This document shows, one piece after another, positions 1-8,739 of a stretch of 64,000 nt of DNA. Position numbers and translations under genes: made by a program. Origin of the DNA: Sporosarcina sp. BP05 (lineage in GTDB: Bacteria > Bacillota > Bacilli > Bacillales_A > Planococcaceae); assembly GCF_014282005.1 (NCBI RefSeq), contig NZ_JACFTD010000005.1:62001-126000 (forward strand), given 5' to 3'. Position 1 is the first letter of the stretch. Each line of letters opens with the position of its first letter. The notes under the pieces are model-generated. The model searched no databases. It was not told the origin of the DNA and saw only the letters and a program-made list of their open reading frames with translations.

Positions 1-262
1 TGTTGGGTAAGCCAAAATAAAGTAAAAATAGGAATACAAGCATCGGCGTACCCCGCATATAGGATATGAAGATACGTGTCGGCCACCTGAATAGTACTAA
101 TTTAGACGTTCTACCTAATGCCAGGAAGAAGCCTAGTATCAGCCCGAACAGCATACCGCCAAAAGAAATGAGTATGGTGTAACCAATCCCTTGCAAAATG
201 TACGGAAATGATTCGATGGCGAGCTGTAAATCGAAAATGTGTTGCCATTCAATTCCACTCAC
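1..262 (-). CDS. Amino-acid ABC transporter permease, partial (C-terminus beyond window)
   Basis: The first 87 codons of a membrane permease of the polar amino-acid (HisMQ/GlnP) type. The visible part has an N-terminal hydrophobic segment (GIGYTILISFGGMLFG) and then RGTPMLVFLFLLYFGLP, the conserved stretch that follows the first helix in HisM/GlnP proteins. I place the start at a GTG (260-262), with AAGGCGG about 9 nt upstream. It lies 21 nt after the stop of the substrate-binding lipoprotein gene, so the two form one operon. The ATPase gene is not in the window and may lie further downstream. The substrate cannot be read from this fragment. Confidence 0.85.
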   Translation of the reverse strand, partial: MSGIEWQHIFDLQLAIESFPYILQGIGYTILISFGGMLFGLILGFFLALGRTSKLVLFRWPTRIFISYMRGTPMLVFLFLLYFGLPN

Positions 263-283
263 AGTACAAGCCGCCTTTTCGTT

Positions 284-1144
284 TTATTCGAAATCATAGT
301 CTTGTTCTACTGATACATCTTCCCCACCAAAGAACTTCTTCGACAATTCGGAAATTGTTCCATCAGCATGCATGTCGGCAAGTACAGTGTTCACTTGCTT
401 TAGTAGTTCGTCATTGTCCTTTTTCATAATGATAGCTTGGACATTCGGATGATACTTGATATCCGGATGAATCATGATTTCGAATTCTGGAAATGCAGCA
501 AGCGCTAGTTTTTGTAAGTAGTAATCATTCAAGATGACGTCCGTACGACCTATTGAAACGTCACGCAAATACACGTCATTTGTGACATTATCATATATCA
601 CCTCTTCTGCACCATGGTCGCGCCCAACTTGCATATAAACGGAAGTTGCAGCCCCAGCCGCTTTTTTCCCTTTCAAATCTTCAAGAGATTCAATACCTGA
701 ATGATCCGACTTCCGAACGATAGCTGTCCCAAATGAATATTTATAAGGCTCAGAAAAAGTGAACTTCTCTTCCCGTTCCTCTGTAATTTCAATATCATTC
801 ACTGCTAGATCAGCTTGCCCACTGTTCAAAGAAGTAAGCATTCCGTCTAAACCCATTTCAACGTATTTGATTTCTAGGTTCAGACGCTTTCCTAGCTCGT
901 TCATAATTTCAACTTCATAACCCGTCAGTTCTTTGCTGTCACTGTCATGGAAAGATGCTGGATAAAGAGTTCCTGATGTTGCAACAACGATTTCACCTTT
1001 TTCTTGAATGCTCTCCCAAGTGGAAGTTTTAGATCCGTCGTCTTTTTTTGTGTTGCTATCAGCACCACAAGCAGCTAGAACGACCATCATTGAAAGTAGT
1101 AATAAAGACAGGATGATTTTACTAAGATGTTTTTCTTTTGTCAT
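284..1144 (-). CDS. Amino-acid ABC transporter substrate-binding lipoprotein
   Basis: A family 3 extracellular solute-binding protein of 286 residues. A signal peptide ends in a lipobox (VVLAAC), so the mature protein should be a lipid-anchored receptor outside the membrane. The middle has the usual landmarks: LTGYEVEIMNELGKRL, GQADLAVNDIEITEER and FSEPYKYSFG. The start is the ATG at 1142-1144, with AAGGAGA 7-8 nt upstream. A longer frame to 1207 has no ribosome binding site. It feeds the permease immediately downstream. The ligand is probably a polar or acidic amino acid or cystine, but the sequence alone does not decide this. Confidence 0.9.
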   Translation of the reverse strand: MTKEKHLSKIILSLLLLSMMVVLAACGADSNTKKDDGSKTSTWESIQEKGEIVVATSGTLYPASFHDSDSKELTGYEVEIMNELGKRLNLEIKYVEMGLDGMLTSLNSGQADLAVNDIEITEEREEKFTFSEPYKYSFGTAIVRKSDHSGIESLEDLKGKKAAGAATSVYMQVGRDHGAEEVIYDNVTNDVYLRDVSIGRTDVILNDYYLQKLALAAFPEFEIMIHPDIKYHPNVQAIIMKKDNDELLKQVNTVLADMHADGTISELSKKFFGGEDVSVEQDYDFE

Positions 1145-1367
1145 TGAAATTCTCCTTTTGAAAATAGTATTTTTACAACTAATTGTCCACTGAAAATTAT
1201 AATACATTCCAAGAAAAGATGTAAGCCTTATGGTTCCGATTTTTGTACGCAGATAGTTTAGAATTGGTCGTTTATTTAGTGGAAATAATGAAAAAATAGT
1301 TGTGGGATTGTGGTATATTTATAAACAATTACATTCATATTCATAGAGTGAAAGGAGATGTTCCCAA

Positions 1368-2321
1368 TTGCGGGGCTTTTTAAAGTTTGATAGTACTAAA
1401 AATCTGATCCGTAATTCACTCAAAGGGTTTTCTCAGGTAATGTTGATGAACAATGCAATCTCAGGGGGGCTCATCCTACTAGGGATAATATTACACTCTC
1501 CCTTTCTTGGTTTAATGGCGCTTCTGTCTTCTATGGTCGGTACGTTGACAGGAAAATATTGTGGTGGTGACAAAATCGCAGTTAGCCAAGGAATCTACGG
1601 ATTTAACTCCATTCTTTCCGGTATTGCAGTAATGTTATTTTTACAAAATGATTGGAACTGGCTCATTGCACTATTTGCCGCAGTAGCGGCTGCATTGCTC
1701 ATGGTTTTCTTATCGGAATTTTTAGCCAAACGGAATATTCTCTTGCTAACTTTTCCATTTATTTTTGTCACGTGGATTAGCCTTTTTGCGGCATACCGGT
1801 TTGACGCTTTGCATATAAACCCGTCATTTGTCACATCATCTCCCGCTAACTGGAATCTGCCCGTTGAAGGTAAACCAAATTTCTTACTCGGTTTAATAAA
1901 AGGTGTCGGTGAAGTATTCATCATTGACTCTTTATGGGCGGGATCGCTTATTCTAATTGCTCTCTTCGTAGCTGGTTGGAGATTTGGTGTCTATGCGATC
2001 ATCGGGACATTCGTGTCTTGGCTAACAGCATACTCGCTAGGAGTAGATGTAGAATTGCTAGATCTAGGTCTCTATAATTACAATGCCGTCCTAACAATGA
2101 TTGCTGTGGGTCTAATGTTCGATGAAAAAAATAATTACTTCCCCCTTATGGGTATATTTGCCGCGGCAATGACGGTCCCGATAGCTGCAGGTATGGATTT
2201 AATACTAAATCCGAATGGACTTCCTGTATTAACATCTCCTTTTATCATTAGTACATGGCTGTTTTTAGCGATGAGGAAAACGATACCCAGGTTTGAGTCA
2301 CAAATTATAGATAAGCAGTAA
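1368..2321 (+). CDS. yut: Urea transporter (UT family)
   Basis: A 317-residue, very hydrophobic protein with about ten membrane segments and the internal two-fold repeat of the UT (SLC14/Yut) family. Each half starts with an SxxLxGIAV- or NAVLTMIAVG-like stretch: GIYGFNSILSGIAVML in the first and LYNYNAVLTMIAVGLM in the second. UT proteins are channel-like and let urea cross the membrane down its gradient. The start is a TTG at 1368, with AAAGGAGATG about 10 nt upstream. It stands alone, followed by a strong terminator. No urease genes are in the window, so a link to ureolysis is inference. Confidence 0.85.
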   Translation: MRGFLKFDSTKNLIRNSLKGFSQVMLMNNAISGGLILLGIILHSPFLGLMALLSSMVGTLTGKYCGGDKIAVSQGIYGFNSILSGIAVMLFLQNDWNWLIALFAAVAAALLMVFLSEFLAKRNILLLTFPFIFVTWISLFAAYRFDALHINPSFVTSSPANWNLPVEGKPNFLLGLIKGVGEVFIIDSLWAGSLILIALFVAGWRFGVYAIIGTFVSWLTAYSLGVDVELLDLGLYNYNAVLTMIAVGLMFDEKNNYFPLMGIFAAAMTVPIAAGMDLILNPNGLPVLTSPFIISTWLFLAMRKTIPRFESQIIDKQ

Positions 2322-2336
2322 GTGCATTCATAATTA

Positions 2337-2375
2337 AAACAAAACCCGCAAGTAGCTTTTGCGGGTTTTGTTTTA
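2337..2375 (+). terminator. Rho-independent terminator of the urea transporter gene
   Basis: The inverted repeat AAAACCCGCAA ... TTGCGGGTTTT has a 5-nt loop and runs into T-rich sequence right after the urea transporter stop. The A-rich 5' flank means it could also act on transcripts from the minus strand. Confidence 0.85.
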
Positions 2376-2401
2376 AGTTAATTATTATATTTTCGGACTA
2401 G

Positions 2402-2446
2402 GATAACCTTCGAAAGGAGTTATTCGGCGTCCAGAGGCGCTTCTGC
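2402..2446. repeat. Two small inverted repeats downstream of the chemoreceptor gene
   Basis: GATAAC-N11-GTTATT, with an inner CTTCGAAAG core, is followed by CAGAGGCGCTTCTG, itself nearly palindromic. The pair sits between two convergent genes, just past the chemoreceptor stop. There is no T-run, so it is a poor terminator. It may be a short intergenic repeat. Confidence 0.4.
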
Positions 2447-2457
2447 ATTTTTAAAAG

Positions 2458-4161
2458 TTATTCCAATTTGAACTGCCCAACAATTTTTTCGAGATCTTGC
2501 GCCATATAACTCATTTCGTTGGATCGTGTAGCCACTTCTTCAATTGAAGCTGATGTCTGTTCTGTTGCTGCCGAAATATTGTTTGTCATATCTTCAATTG
2601 AATGAATCGATTGCGTCAAGTGATTGATGAGTTCTACTACACGATTGGAACTTTCCGCTTCAGCTGTCGTTAATTCTGAAATTAAATTAATTTCCTTAAC
2701 AGTCTCTGACACGGCACTTGAAATGTTACTTAAGGAAGTCGCAGTCAAACGAACCGTTTCCGTTCCGGATTCGATAAGTTTTGTGCTCTCTGTTGTAGAC
2801 GTAACAACTCGGCCGATACTTTCAGTAATATCTTGCACAAGCTTTTCTACTTCAAGCACTTCTTTATTGGACTGTTCCGCAAGTTTCCGCACTTCCTCGG
2901 CAACAACCGCAAATCCTTTACCATGCTCACCTGCACGTGCAGCTTCAATCGATGCATTTAGCGCAAGTAAATTCGTTTGGGCAGCAATACCTGCAATTGA
3001 ACTGGTGATATTTTGAATTTTTGTTGTAGATTCAATCAGATTTCGAATCGTACCGCCTGCTTCATTTGAGGAAATCCTGATTTTCTCCATATCATTACTA
3101 ATGTCATTTACGCTATGCTGACCTTCTTCTGCAATTTTCATTGTCCGCTCCGAGTTCCCCACACTTAGTTCAGCTTTCTCTTTTGAATCCTGAAGATCAT
3201 TCGCCAGTGATGACAAGATTTTTGATGCATGTTCTGCATTGATTGTCCCATCGGAGATAGAGGCTGCCGTTTCACTCATATTGTGTGCTACTTGTTGAAT
3301 GGCCATTTGCATTTCATTTAATGAAGCAGCTGTATCAAGCGAGTTTTGCGTTAATTGAACAGATGTTGTTTTGACTGTACCAATCGTATTACGCAAGTTC
3401 GCTGTCATCATGTTCAACGTATGTCCTAGATCACCGACTTCATCTTTACTTGTTACAACTATATCTTTAATACCTAGATTGCCATCTGCAATTTCCTTCG
3501 CATGTGCGATTAAAGCGGAAATCGACTTAGTTTTACGTCTGATTAGCATAATTGTAAAGATTGATGCGATAATCATCGGAATTAGGCTGATTAAAATCCC
3601 ATTCCGAACGACATCCCATGTTCTGTCCGCCACAATTGTCCCGTCAAAATCAATAACGCTGATTGCAATGATTTCTCCATTTGGATCGTGATTTTCAAAT
3701 ATCGGCGCATAGCCTGATAGACGTTTCAGACCTGCAAATTCATAGAGGTCTGTGTAAGCCGAATGCTTCATATTCAAGAGCATTTCGATCGCTTTTTCGT
3801 CGACTGGTACCGAATCTCCCGGTTCAAATCCTTTTGCACTTAAATGGTCATCAAGTGCCAGAATTTTACCATCTAAATCAATGATATATTGAGTCTCGAA
3901 AATAGCTTTATGATTGAGTGTCCAGTTAAGCTGTTGACCAACCTCATCCATTGTTTCACGGTCACCTTCGAGCATTTTTTCCACGTCTTCCGGTCGAATT
4001 AAACCTGTCGTAATACTTGCGCAACCATACGCTTCAACACCAGCTGCATCATATAATTTATCATAGGCTGTTTTATATGTCGCGAAGGACGTAATCGCTA
4101 ACATTGCAACCATGATACCAACAATAATTGTTCCCAATTGTACTGTTAGTGTATTTTTCAT
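2458..4161 (-). CDS. Methyl-accepting chemotaxis protein
   Basis: A 567-residue transmembrane chemoreceptor. It has an N-terminal membrane helix (about residues 8-30), an extracellular sensor region of about 150 residues resembling a single Cache domain, a second helix (about 185-207), a HAMP linker and a long coiled-coil signalling domain. The hairpin tip is classic ([20 protein letters not shown], about residues 392-412) and binds CheA/CheW. The start is the ATG at 4159-4161, preceded by AGGGGGAAAAATA. An upstream in-frame ATG at 4179 lacks a ribosome binding site. The gene is monocistronic and the ligand is unknown. Confidence 0.95.
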   Translation of the reverse strand: MKNTLTVQLGTIIVGIMVAMLAITSFATYKTAYDKLYDAAGVEAYGCASITTGLIRPEDVEKMLEGDRETMDEVGQQLNWTLNHKAIFETQYIIDLDGKILALDDHLSAKGFEPGDSVPVDEKAIEMLLNMKHSAYTDLYEFAGLKRLSGYAPIFENHDPNGEIIAISVIDFDGTIVADRTWDVVRNGILISLIPMIIASIFTIMLIRRKTKSISALIAHAKEIADGNLGIKDIVVTSKDEVGDLGHTLNMMTANLRNTIGTVKTTSVQLTQNSLDTAASLNEMQMAIQQVAHNMSETAASISDGTINAEHASKILSSLANDLQDSKEKAELSVGNSERTMKIAEEGQHSVNDISNDMEKIRISSNEAGGTIRNLIESTTKIQNITSSIAGIAAQTNLLALNASIEAARAGEHGKGFAVVAEEVRKLAEQSNKEVLEVEKLVQDITESIGRVVTSTTESTKLIESGTETVRLTATSLSNISSAVSETVKEINLISELTTAEAESSNRVVELINHLTQSIHSIEDMTNNISAATEQTSASIEEVATRSNEMSYMAQDLEKIVGQFKLE

Positions 4162-4420
4162 TATTTTTCCCCCTACCATTCTACTAGTCTATAATACTCT
4201 ATATTTTAGTGAAAACAAAGTCCAAAAGACACAGGTTATTCGTCAACTTTATGTCGAATTAGATAAATTTCTACTATTTGTGACGTTTTTTGTTTTGTAA
4301 GAGGATTCGTTTTATGTATTTCTTACAGTTGGAAAGCTTAATTAGAAAATATGTTAAAATATAGAAAGCACACTTCTTGGAAGATTTTTTGGTATTCATG
4401 TTTTAAAAATGACGTGCACA

Positions 4421-4470
4421 AAAAAAGTTAACCGGAATCAATGCTTCCAGCCATTCCGGTTAACTTTTTT
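4421..4470 (-). terminator. Terminator of the double-GNAT gene
   Basis: Arms AAGTTAACCGGAAT and ATTCCGGTTAACTT have a 14-nt loop and are flanked by A6 and T6. The stop codon of the acetyltransferase gene overlaps the 5' edge of the hairpin as transcribed on the minus strand. Confidence 0.85.
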
Positions 4471-5296
4471 AGTTGTACCTATTCTTTTTATAATAATCCT
4501 GGCCTTGTATTTTTTTGAAACCAACTGATTCATATAGGCCAAGTGCTCGACTATTTTTAGCTTCCACTTCAAGCCAGATTTGATTGCCAGCATCATGCTC
4601 GCTTTTCACAATATTCCGGAGCACTTTTCTGCCGTACCCTCTCCCTTGGTATTCAGGTAAAATGGCGAATCCGTAAATCCATGCTTCGCCATCCATCCGG
4701 TTGATGCGAACCTTACCGACCGCTTCGTTATCCGCCTCAATCATCAAAAATTGCTCATCCGTTCTTTCTTTTATGCGTTCAAGATGGGAACGTGCATCTT
4801 CTTCGTCCATTCCGAATGCCAATACGTCAAGCTTCACTTCAAGTTTCGCATCACTTTTTTTAGCTAAGCGAATCAGGACCTCATCACTTGCTTCAATTGG
4901 CTGTTCCGACCAGCGCATCTGATATTCAGAAAACGCATAGGAATAGGGCTGACTATCTAACCATTCCTTCGCAGTAACGGATAAAGATGGTGTATTCAAC
5001 AAAATTATTTGAAATCCATACTGTTCGATTAGCACCTGCGCTTGTTGCCAAAGTTTGGTGAAATACCCTTTCCTTCTATCCCTAGGTCTAACCATTCCAC
5101 ATACTTCAACGGTAGATCCAAAACCAAATAAAGCTAAATAGGCGATAAGTTCCCCATTCTCTTCATAAAAGAAATCCATTTGACGTCCTTCTCTTTCACG
5201 GAGCATCTCCCAATTTAACTTCAATTGGATACCATCCGCTTTTTCACATTCTTTTTGAAGAAGTTTAATCGCAATTAATTGACTTTCTTCCAACAT
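4469..5296 (-). CDS. GNAT acetyltransferase with two GNAT domains
   Basis: A 275-residue protein made of two GNAT folds. The N-terminal half carries a weak acetyl-CoA loop (VRPRDRRKGYFTKLW, about residues 69-83). The C-terminal half carries a complete motif A (ILPEYQGRGYGRKVL) and a motif B helix with NSRALGLYESVGF. Double-GNAT proteins of this size resemble mycothiol-synthase-like and uncharacterised Bacillus acetyltransferases, in which usually only one half is active. The start at 5296 has GGAGG 8 nt upstream, and a terminator follows the stop. Nothing in the neighbourhood indicates the substrate. Confidence 0.85.
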   Translation of the reverse strand: MLEESQLIAIKLLQKECEKADGIQLKLNWEMLREREGRQMDFFYEENGELIAYLALFGFGSTVEVCGMVRPRDRRKGYFTKLWQQAQVLIEQYGFQIILLNTPSLSVTAKEWLDSQPYSYAFSEYQMRWSEQPIEASDEVLIRLAKKSDAKLEVKLDVLAFGMDEEDARSHLERIKERTDEQFLMIEADNEAVGKVRINRMDGEAWIYGFAILPEYQGRGYGRKVLRNIVKSEHDAGNQIWLEVEAKNSRALGLYESVGFKKIQGQDYYKKNRYN

Positions 5297-5380
5297 ATAA
5301 AATCCTCCAATTCAAAGTCTTCTTGCTTTTGTTATGTATTTGCCTAGTTCAATATTAACATGTATTGCAAGACCACTCCT

Positions 5381-6151
5381 TTAACTATTATCCCCAGCAT
5401 CATCAACATCCAAGTAAGCGCTGGCAGTTTCTCTTACTACCTCACTATAATGGCTAAAGAGATCCGAAAATGCGTGTAGCTCACCTTTTCCTGCGTCACT
5501 AATCATATATGTCCCTCTTCGAATTCTATCAAACCATCCATAATAGTTTTTATTTAAAATTGTTAACGTTTTTTCCCCAGTCCCCATCTTACGTAAAGAC
5601 TTTGGCGATAAAGGTCCCAATTGCAAAAGGCAACAGGCTATATGAATGCAGTTTTCTTTATAAGCTGTCATTATTTGGGTCTGTCTGCTACCGCCGACAT
5701 TATAATCCCCTAGCCTGCCTTCTACTTCAGTAAGCATAGCATTCCTTTTTTTCTTGCTGCGTTGCATGCTTTTTTTCCGGTCAAATGACGCGGGATGAAA
5801 CACTATTTCTGCCCGCGCGTCGTCTTCTATGAATGAAACGAGGATAAGACCTAACTCCAACCTTCTAACCAAATGACAACTATCTTTCCACTTTTTCGAA
5901 CGAAAATTAAGTTTCGGTTTAGGAATTGCGACATAGACCTCATTTGTCAGTCGCTGTCTTTTTGTCGCCTGGATTAATAGATCAATTGATAGCGATAGTT
6001 TCAATTCAATGAGGACCAGTTCTTGCTCTTTTACAGCCGCAACGTCACACTCATTTACTTCACCATGGACATCATAACCTTGTTGAGTAAAATATTCTTT
6101 TACCGGTTTATACAAATCGACTTCATATCGCTTGGATTCTTTGTCTTGCAT
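5381..6151 (-). CDS. DUF2161 family protein, PD-(D/E)XK-like nuclease fold
   Basis: 256 residues. The N-terminal half matches the DUF2161 pattern, which is assigned to the PD-(D/E)XK phosphodiesterase superfamily. The candidate catalytic set is visible: D36 in NECDVAAV, then E49 and K51 in IELKLS. A basic linker (about 145-155) leads to a C-terminal part that looks like a winged helix (LGPLSPKSLRKMGTGEKTLTI, then WFDRIRRGTYMIS). The start at 6151 has GAGGTG upstream. A longer frame to 6202 lacks one. The gene is divergent from marR. Its target is unknown. The fold suggests DNA cleavage or repair, or an orphan restriction or defence role. Confidence 0.7.
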   Translation of the reverse strand: MQDKESKRYEVDLYKPVKEYFTQQGYDVHGEVNECDVAAVKEQELVLIELKLSLSIDLLIQATKRQRLTNEVYVAIPKPKLNFRSKKWKDSCHLVRRLELGLILVSFIEDDARAEIVFHPASFDRKKSMQRSKKKRNAMLTEVEGRLGDYNVGGSRQTQIMTAYKENCIHIACCLLQLGPLSPKSLRKMGTGEKTLTILNKNYYGWFDRIRRGTYMISDAGKGELHAFSDLFSHYSEVVRETASAYLDVDDAGDNS

Positions 6152-6293
6152 GTCAATTTTCACCTCATTATTATGGTATACATAATCGACCGAAACTACC
6201 ACACCAAAATCCCGCTTAATAATGGTACACTAGTAATGTGCGAAAAGCTAAAAAGTTTTTCGGGACGTATTATGAGAAAAGGGTGGGTAAATC

Positions 6294-6716
6294 ATGGCTA
6301 CTCAGACAATTTTTGAACTACTACATACAATTGAACAAGTGACACATAAAATGCACGTGAGGTGGCGGCAGCAAGTAGATTATGATCTTGGAGTATCACA
6401 CATCGTTGCCTTGCATGAATTACAGATGAACGGGGAAAGTCGGCCTTCCGAACTTGCGCGTCTACTCAACTTTACCCCTGCATCGCTCACGCATCTTTCC
6501 ACTAAACTATCAAACAAAGAACTGATCACGCGCCGGCAGGACGAAACTGACCGCCGAATAATCTATTGGAAAATCACGAAAAAAGGCGAAGACTTACTTG
6601 CTGAAGCACAAAAGGACGGTCAAAATCTCCGCATGAAAGTGTTTTCACATTTAACAGAAGCGGAACAACAATCTTTACTATCCATTTACACAAAATTGAA
6701 TACGTCGTTAATATGA
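6294..6716 (+). CDS. MarR family transcriptional regulator
   Basis: 140 residues with the MarR winged-helix layout. The recognition region is RPSELARLLNFTPASLTHLSTKL (about residues 45-67), followed by the wing TDRRIIYWKITKKG and a C-terminal dimer helix. AGGGTGGG precedes the ATG. It is divergent from the DUF2161 gene and convergent with the dehydrogenase pair. A hyphenated repeat CGAAAA-N9-TTTTTCG (about 6240-6262) sits in its upstream region and could be an autoregulatory site. The MarR target genes and effector are not identifiable here. Confidence 0.88.
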   Translation: MATQTIFELLHTIEQVTHKMHVRWRQQVDYDLGVSHIVALHELQMNGESRPSELARLLNFTPASLTHLSTKLSNKELITRRQDETDRRIIYWKITKKGEDLLAEAQKDGQNLRMKVFSHLTEAEQQSLLSIYTKLNTSLI

Positions 6717-6750
6717 AAAAAAGAGCATCTTCTCAATAAGATGCTCTTTT
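6716..6750. terminator. Bidirectional terminator between marR and dehydrogenase gene
   Basis: Arms AAAGAGCATCTT and AAGATGCTCTTT have a 6-nt loop, with A-runs and T-runs on both sides. It lies between converging genes and can serve both. Confidence 0.85.
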
Positions 6751-6770
6751 GATATGTTCATTTAATTGGT

Positions 6771-7523
6771 TTACCTAAGTTTGGTAATTCCACCATCTAC
6801 CATTAGTGTTTGTCCAGTAATGTAATCAGAATCAGCACTCGCCAAGAATACAGCTGCTCGACCAATATCATTTTCCAGGTCACCAAGTCGTCTTAACGGA
6901 ATTTTCGAAACCATTGTTTCGAAAGCTTCAGGTTGTTCTTTCGCCCAATTCCGAATCCCAGGAGAGTCCGCAAGTGGTGCAATTAAGTTTACATTAATAC
7001 CGAATTGACCAAATTCATTTGCAGTAACACGTGTAATCGCTCGGATTGCTTCTTTTGCCGCAGCATATGAAGCCTGGTTAGCGTCTCCATTTATACCTGC
7101 TCCAGAAGCGAAGTTAATGATTTTACCTTTCGTTTCCTTCAAATATGGCAGTGCAGCCTGCATAAGATAGAATGTCGGATAAAATCCTGTGTTAAACGAT
7201 AAGTCAAGATCTTCTTGCGTAATCTCTTCAAATGGTTTATTTGTCGATGCGTGTGCATTATTCACTAAAATATCCAACTTACCGAATTTCTCGACGGTTT
7301 GTTTCACTATTTCCGACAATTTATCATGCTCAGCTAAATTTGCTTGGATGAAAATCGATTCTGGTTGATAAACTTGCAATTCCTTAATTGCCTGTTCCCC
7401 TAATTCCCCATTCAAATCGACAATGACAACTTTAGCACCCTCTTTTACGAATGAAGTTGCCATCCCTTTGCCAATACCTCCGGCTCCTCCAGTAATAATT
7501 GCAACTTTGTCTTGAAGCTTCAT
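6771..7523 (-). CDS. Short-chain dehydrogenase/reductase (SDR)
   Basis: A 250-residue classical SDR. The NAD(P)-binding motif TGGAGGIG is at 11-18, D36 follows the second strand and favours NAD, NNAH is at 88-91 in place of NNAG, and the catalytic triad is S140, Y153 and K157 (YAAAK). The C-terminal GQTLMVDGG is standard. It ends just inside the terminator shared with marR and is followed upstream by a second SDR 66 nt away, probably in one operon. The substrate could be a sugar, steroid-like compound or 3-oxoacyl group; the sequence does not discriminate. Confidence 0.88.
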   Translation of the reverse strand: MKLQDKVAIITGGAGGIGKGMATSFVKEGAKVVIVDLNGELGEQAIKELQVYQPESIFIQANLAEHDKLSEIVKQTVEKFGKLDILVNNAHASTNKPFEEITQEDLDLSFNTGFYPTFYLMQAALPYLKETKGKIINFASGAGINGDANQASYAAAKEAIRAITRVTANEFGQFGINVNLIAPLADSPGIRNWAKEQPEAFETMVSKIPLRRLGDLENDIGRAAVFLASADSDYITGQTLMVDGGITKLR

Positions 7524-7589
7524 AATTGATCATTTCCTTTCTTACTGCGTCTATTTCCCACTAATTCACTCGGGTTACCTACTAAATTC

Positions 7590-8396
7590 TTATGATTTTG
7601 CTTGCGACATTAACTCTTGGAAGTCAGCGATAGTCGGGTTACTTAAGTAGTGACCACCCTCAACTTGAATCGTTTGACCTGTGATAAACTTGGATTCATC
7701 AGAAGCTAAAAACAATACGGTATTTCCTATATCATCCGCCTCTCCGTGGTAAGGTAATGCGTTGTATTTCCCGAAAATGTCAAGTAGTTCTTGGGACATA
7801 TTCTGTTTCGCTGCAGGTGTTAAAATCAATCCAGGAGCGACTGCATTACAACGTATATTGTCTTTTCCATATTGTGTTGCGATATATTTCGTTAAATTAA
7901 CGACTGCTGCCTTCGATGCGCCATAGGCCGAACGGACAGAGTCCCCCGCAAAGGCAGCCATGGATGTAGTATTGATAATCGAGCCGCCACCCGCTTTTTG
8001 CATATGTGGAATTGCATATCGGCTTCCCAGTAAAACACTTTTTGCATTCACATTCATTAAACGGTCCCACTCATCTAAATCAATATTCACGATATCTAAA
8101 TCTTTTTGTAGATTTGTCGTCCCTACATTGTTATAGAGGATTGTAATGGTACCAAACTGTTCAACCGTGAAATCAATCGCATCTTTAATGGATTGTTCAC
8201 TCCCAGCATCTAAAAACACGGCAACCGCTTCGCCGCCGTCGTTTAAGATGTTTTTGGCAACTTGTTTCGCACCTTCCAGATTAAAGTCTGCAACAACAAC
8301 TTTTGCGCCCTCTTTTGCAAGAAGTATAGCGGTAGACAATCCGATACCTGATGCCCCACCAGTTACTAAGGCAACTTTATCCTGTACTCTTCCCAC
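7590..8396 (-). CDS. Short-chain dehydrogenase/reductase (SDR)
   Basis: A 268-residue classical SDR with TGGASGIG at 12-19, D37 as the likely NAD selector, NNVG at 89-92 and the triad S145, Y158, K162 (YGASK). The start is taken as GTG at 8394-8396, with GAGAGGGG 7 nt upstream. A TTG at 8420 has no ribosome binding site. It is the first gene of a probable two-gene SDR operon. A 34-bp perfect palindrome lies 37 nt upstream of the start (8434-8467), placed as an operator would be. Its residues from about 235 on (GHYLSNPTIADFQEL) are less typical of the family. Confidence 0.85.
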   Translation of the reverse strand: MGRVQDKVALVTGGASGIGLSTAILLAKEGAKVVVADFNLEGAKQVAKNILNDGGEAVAVFLDAGSEQSIKDAIDFTVEQFGTITILYNNVGTTNLQKDLDIVNIDLDEWDRLMNVNAKSVLLGSRYAIPHMQKAGGGSIINTTSMAAFAGDSVRSAYGASKAAVVNLTKYIATQYGKDNIRCNAVAPGLILTPAAKQNMSQELLDIFGKYNALPYHGEADDIGNTVLFLASDESKFITGQTIQVEGGHYLSNPTIADFQELMSQAKS

Positions 8397-8433
8397 GAAA
8401 TTACCCCTCTCAATTTCCAATTTTTATTTCGCT

Positions 8434-8467
8434 ACTCAATATACTTTAACATTAAAGTATATTGAGT
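8434..8467. promoter_or_regulatory. 34-bp perfect palindrome upstream of SDR operon (candidate operator)
   Basis: The arms ACTCAATATACTTTAA and TTAAAGTATATTGAGT are exact reverse complements, 16 bp each, separated only by CA. It lies 38-71 bp upstream of the second SDR start. There is no adjacent T-run and no gene immediately upstream on the minus strand, so a dimeric regulator binding site is likelier than a terminator. Confidence 0.6.
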
Positions 8468-8739
8468 GGAAGTATTTACTCCGTAAGCCGTTAGATACAG
8501 AGAAGACAAATCTCAGATATAAATTTGCTGCGATAAAAGGAGCAAAAATAGAAAGTTATGATGTCAACTCCATGTCGCAATTCATGAAAGGCATTGAATT
8601 TTATTTTGACTACATAAGTCTGTTCAGCATCATTCCCTATTAAATAAACTCATAATTACAAACATTCATGTGTTTATTCTCCTGCTATCATGTTAGTATA
8701 GAAAAATAAACTACTTATATGGAGGGTGCTGAGATTACT

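Noticed and set aside
1595..1924. 109-codon minus-strand frame inside the urea transporter gene
   Set aside because: It is antisense to a clearly coding membrane protein and reflects its codon pattern.
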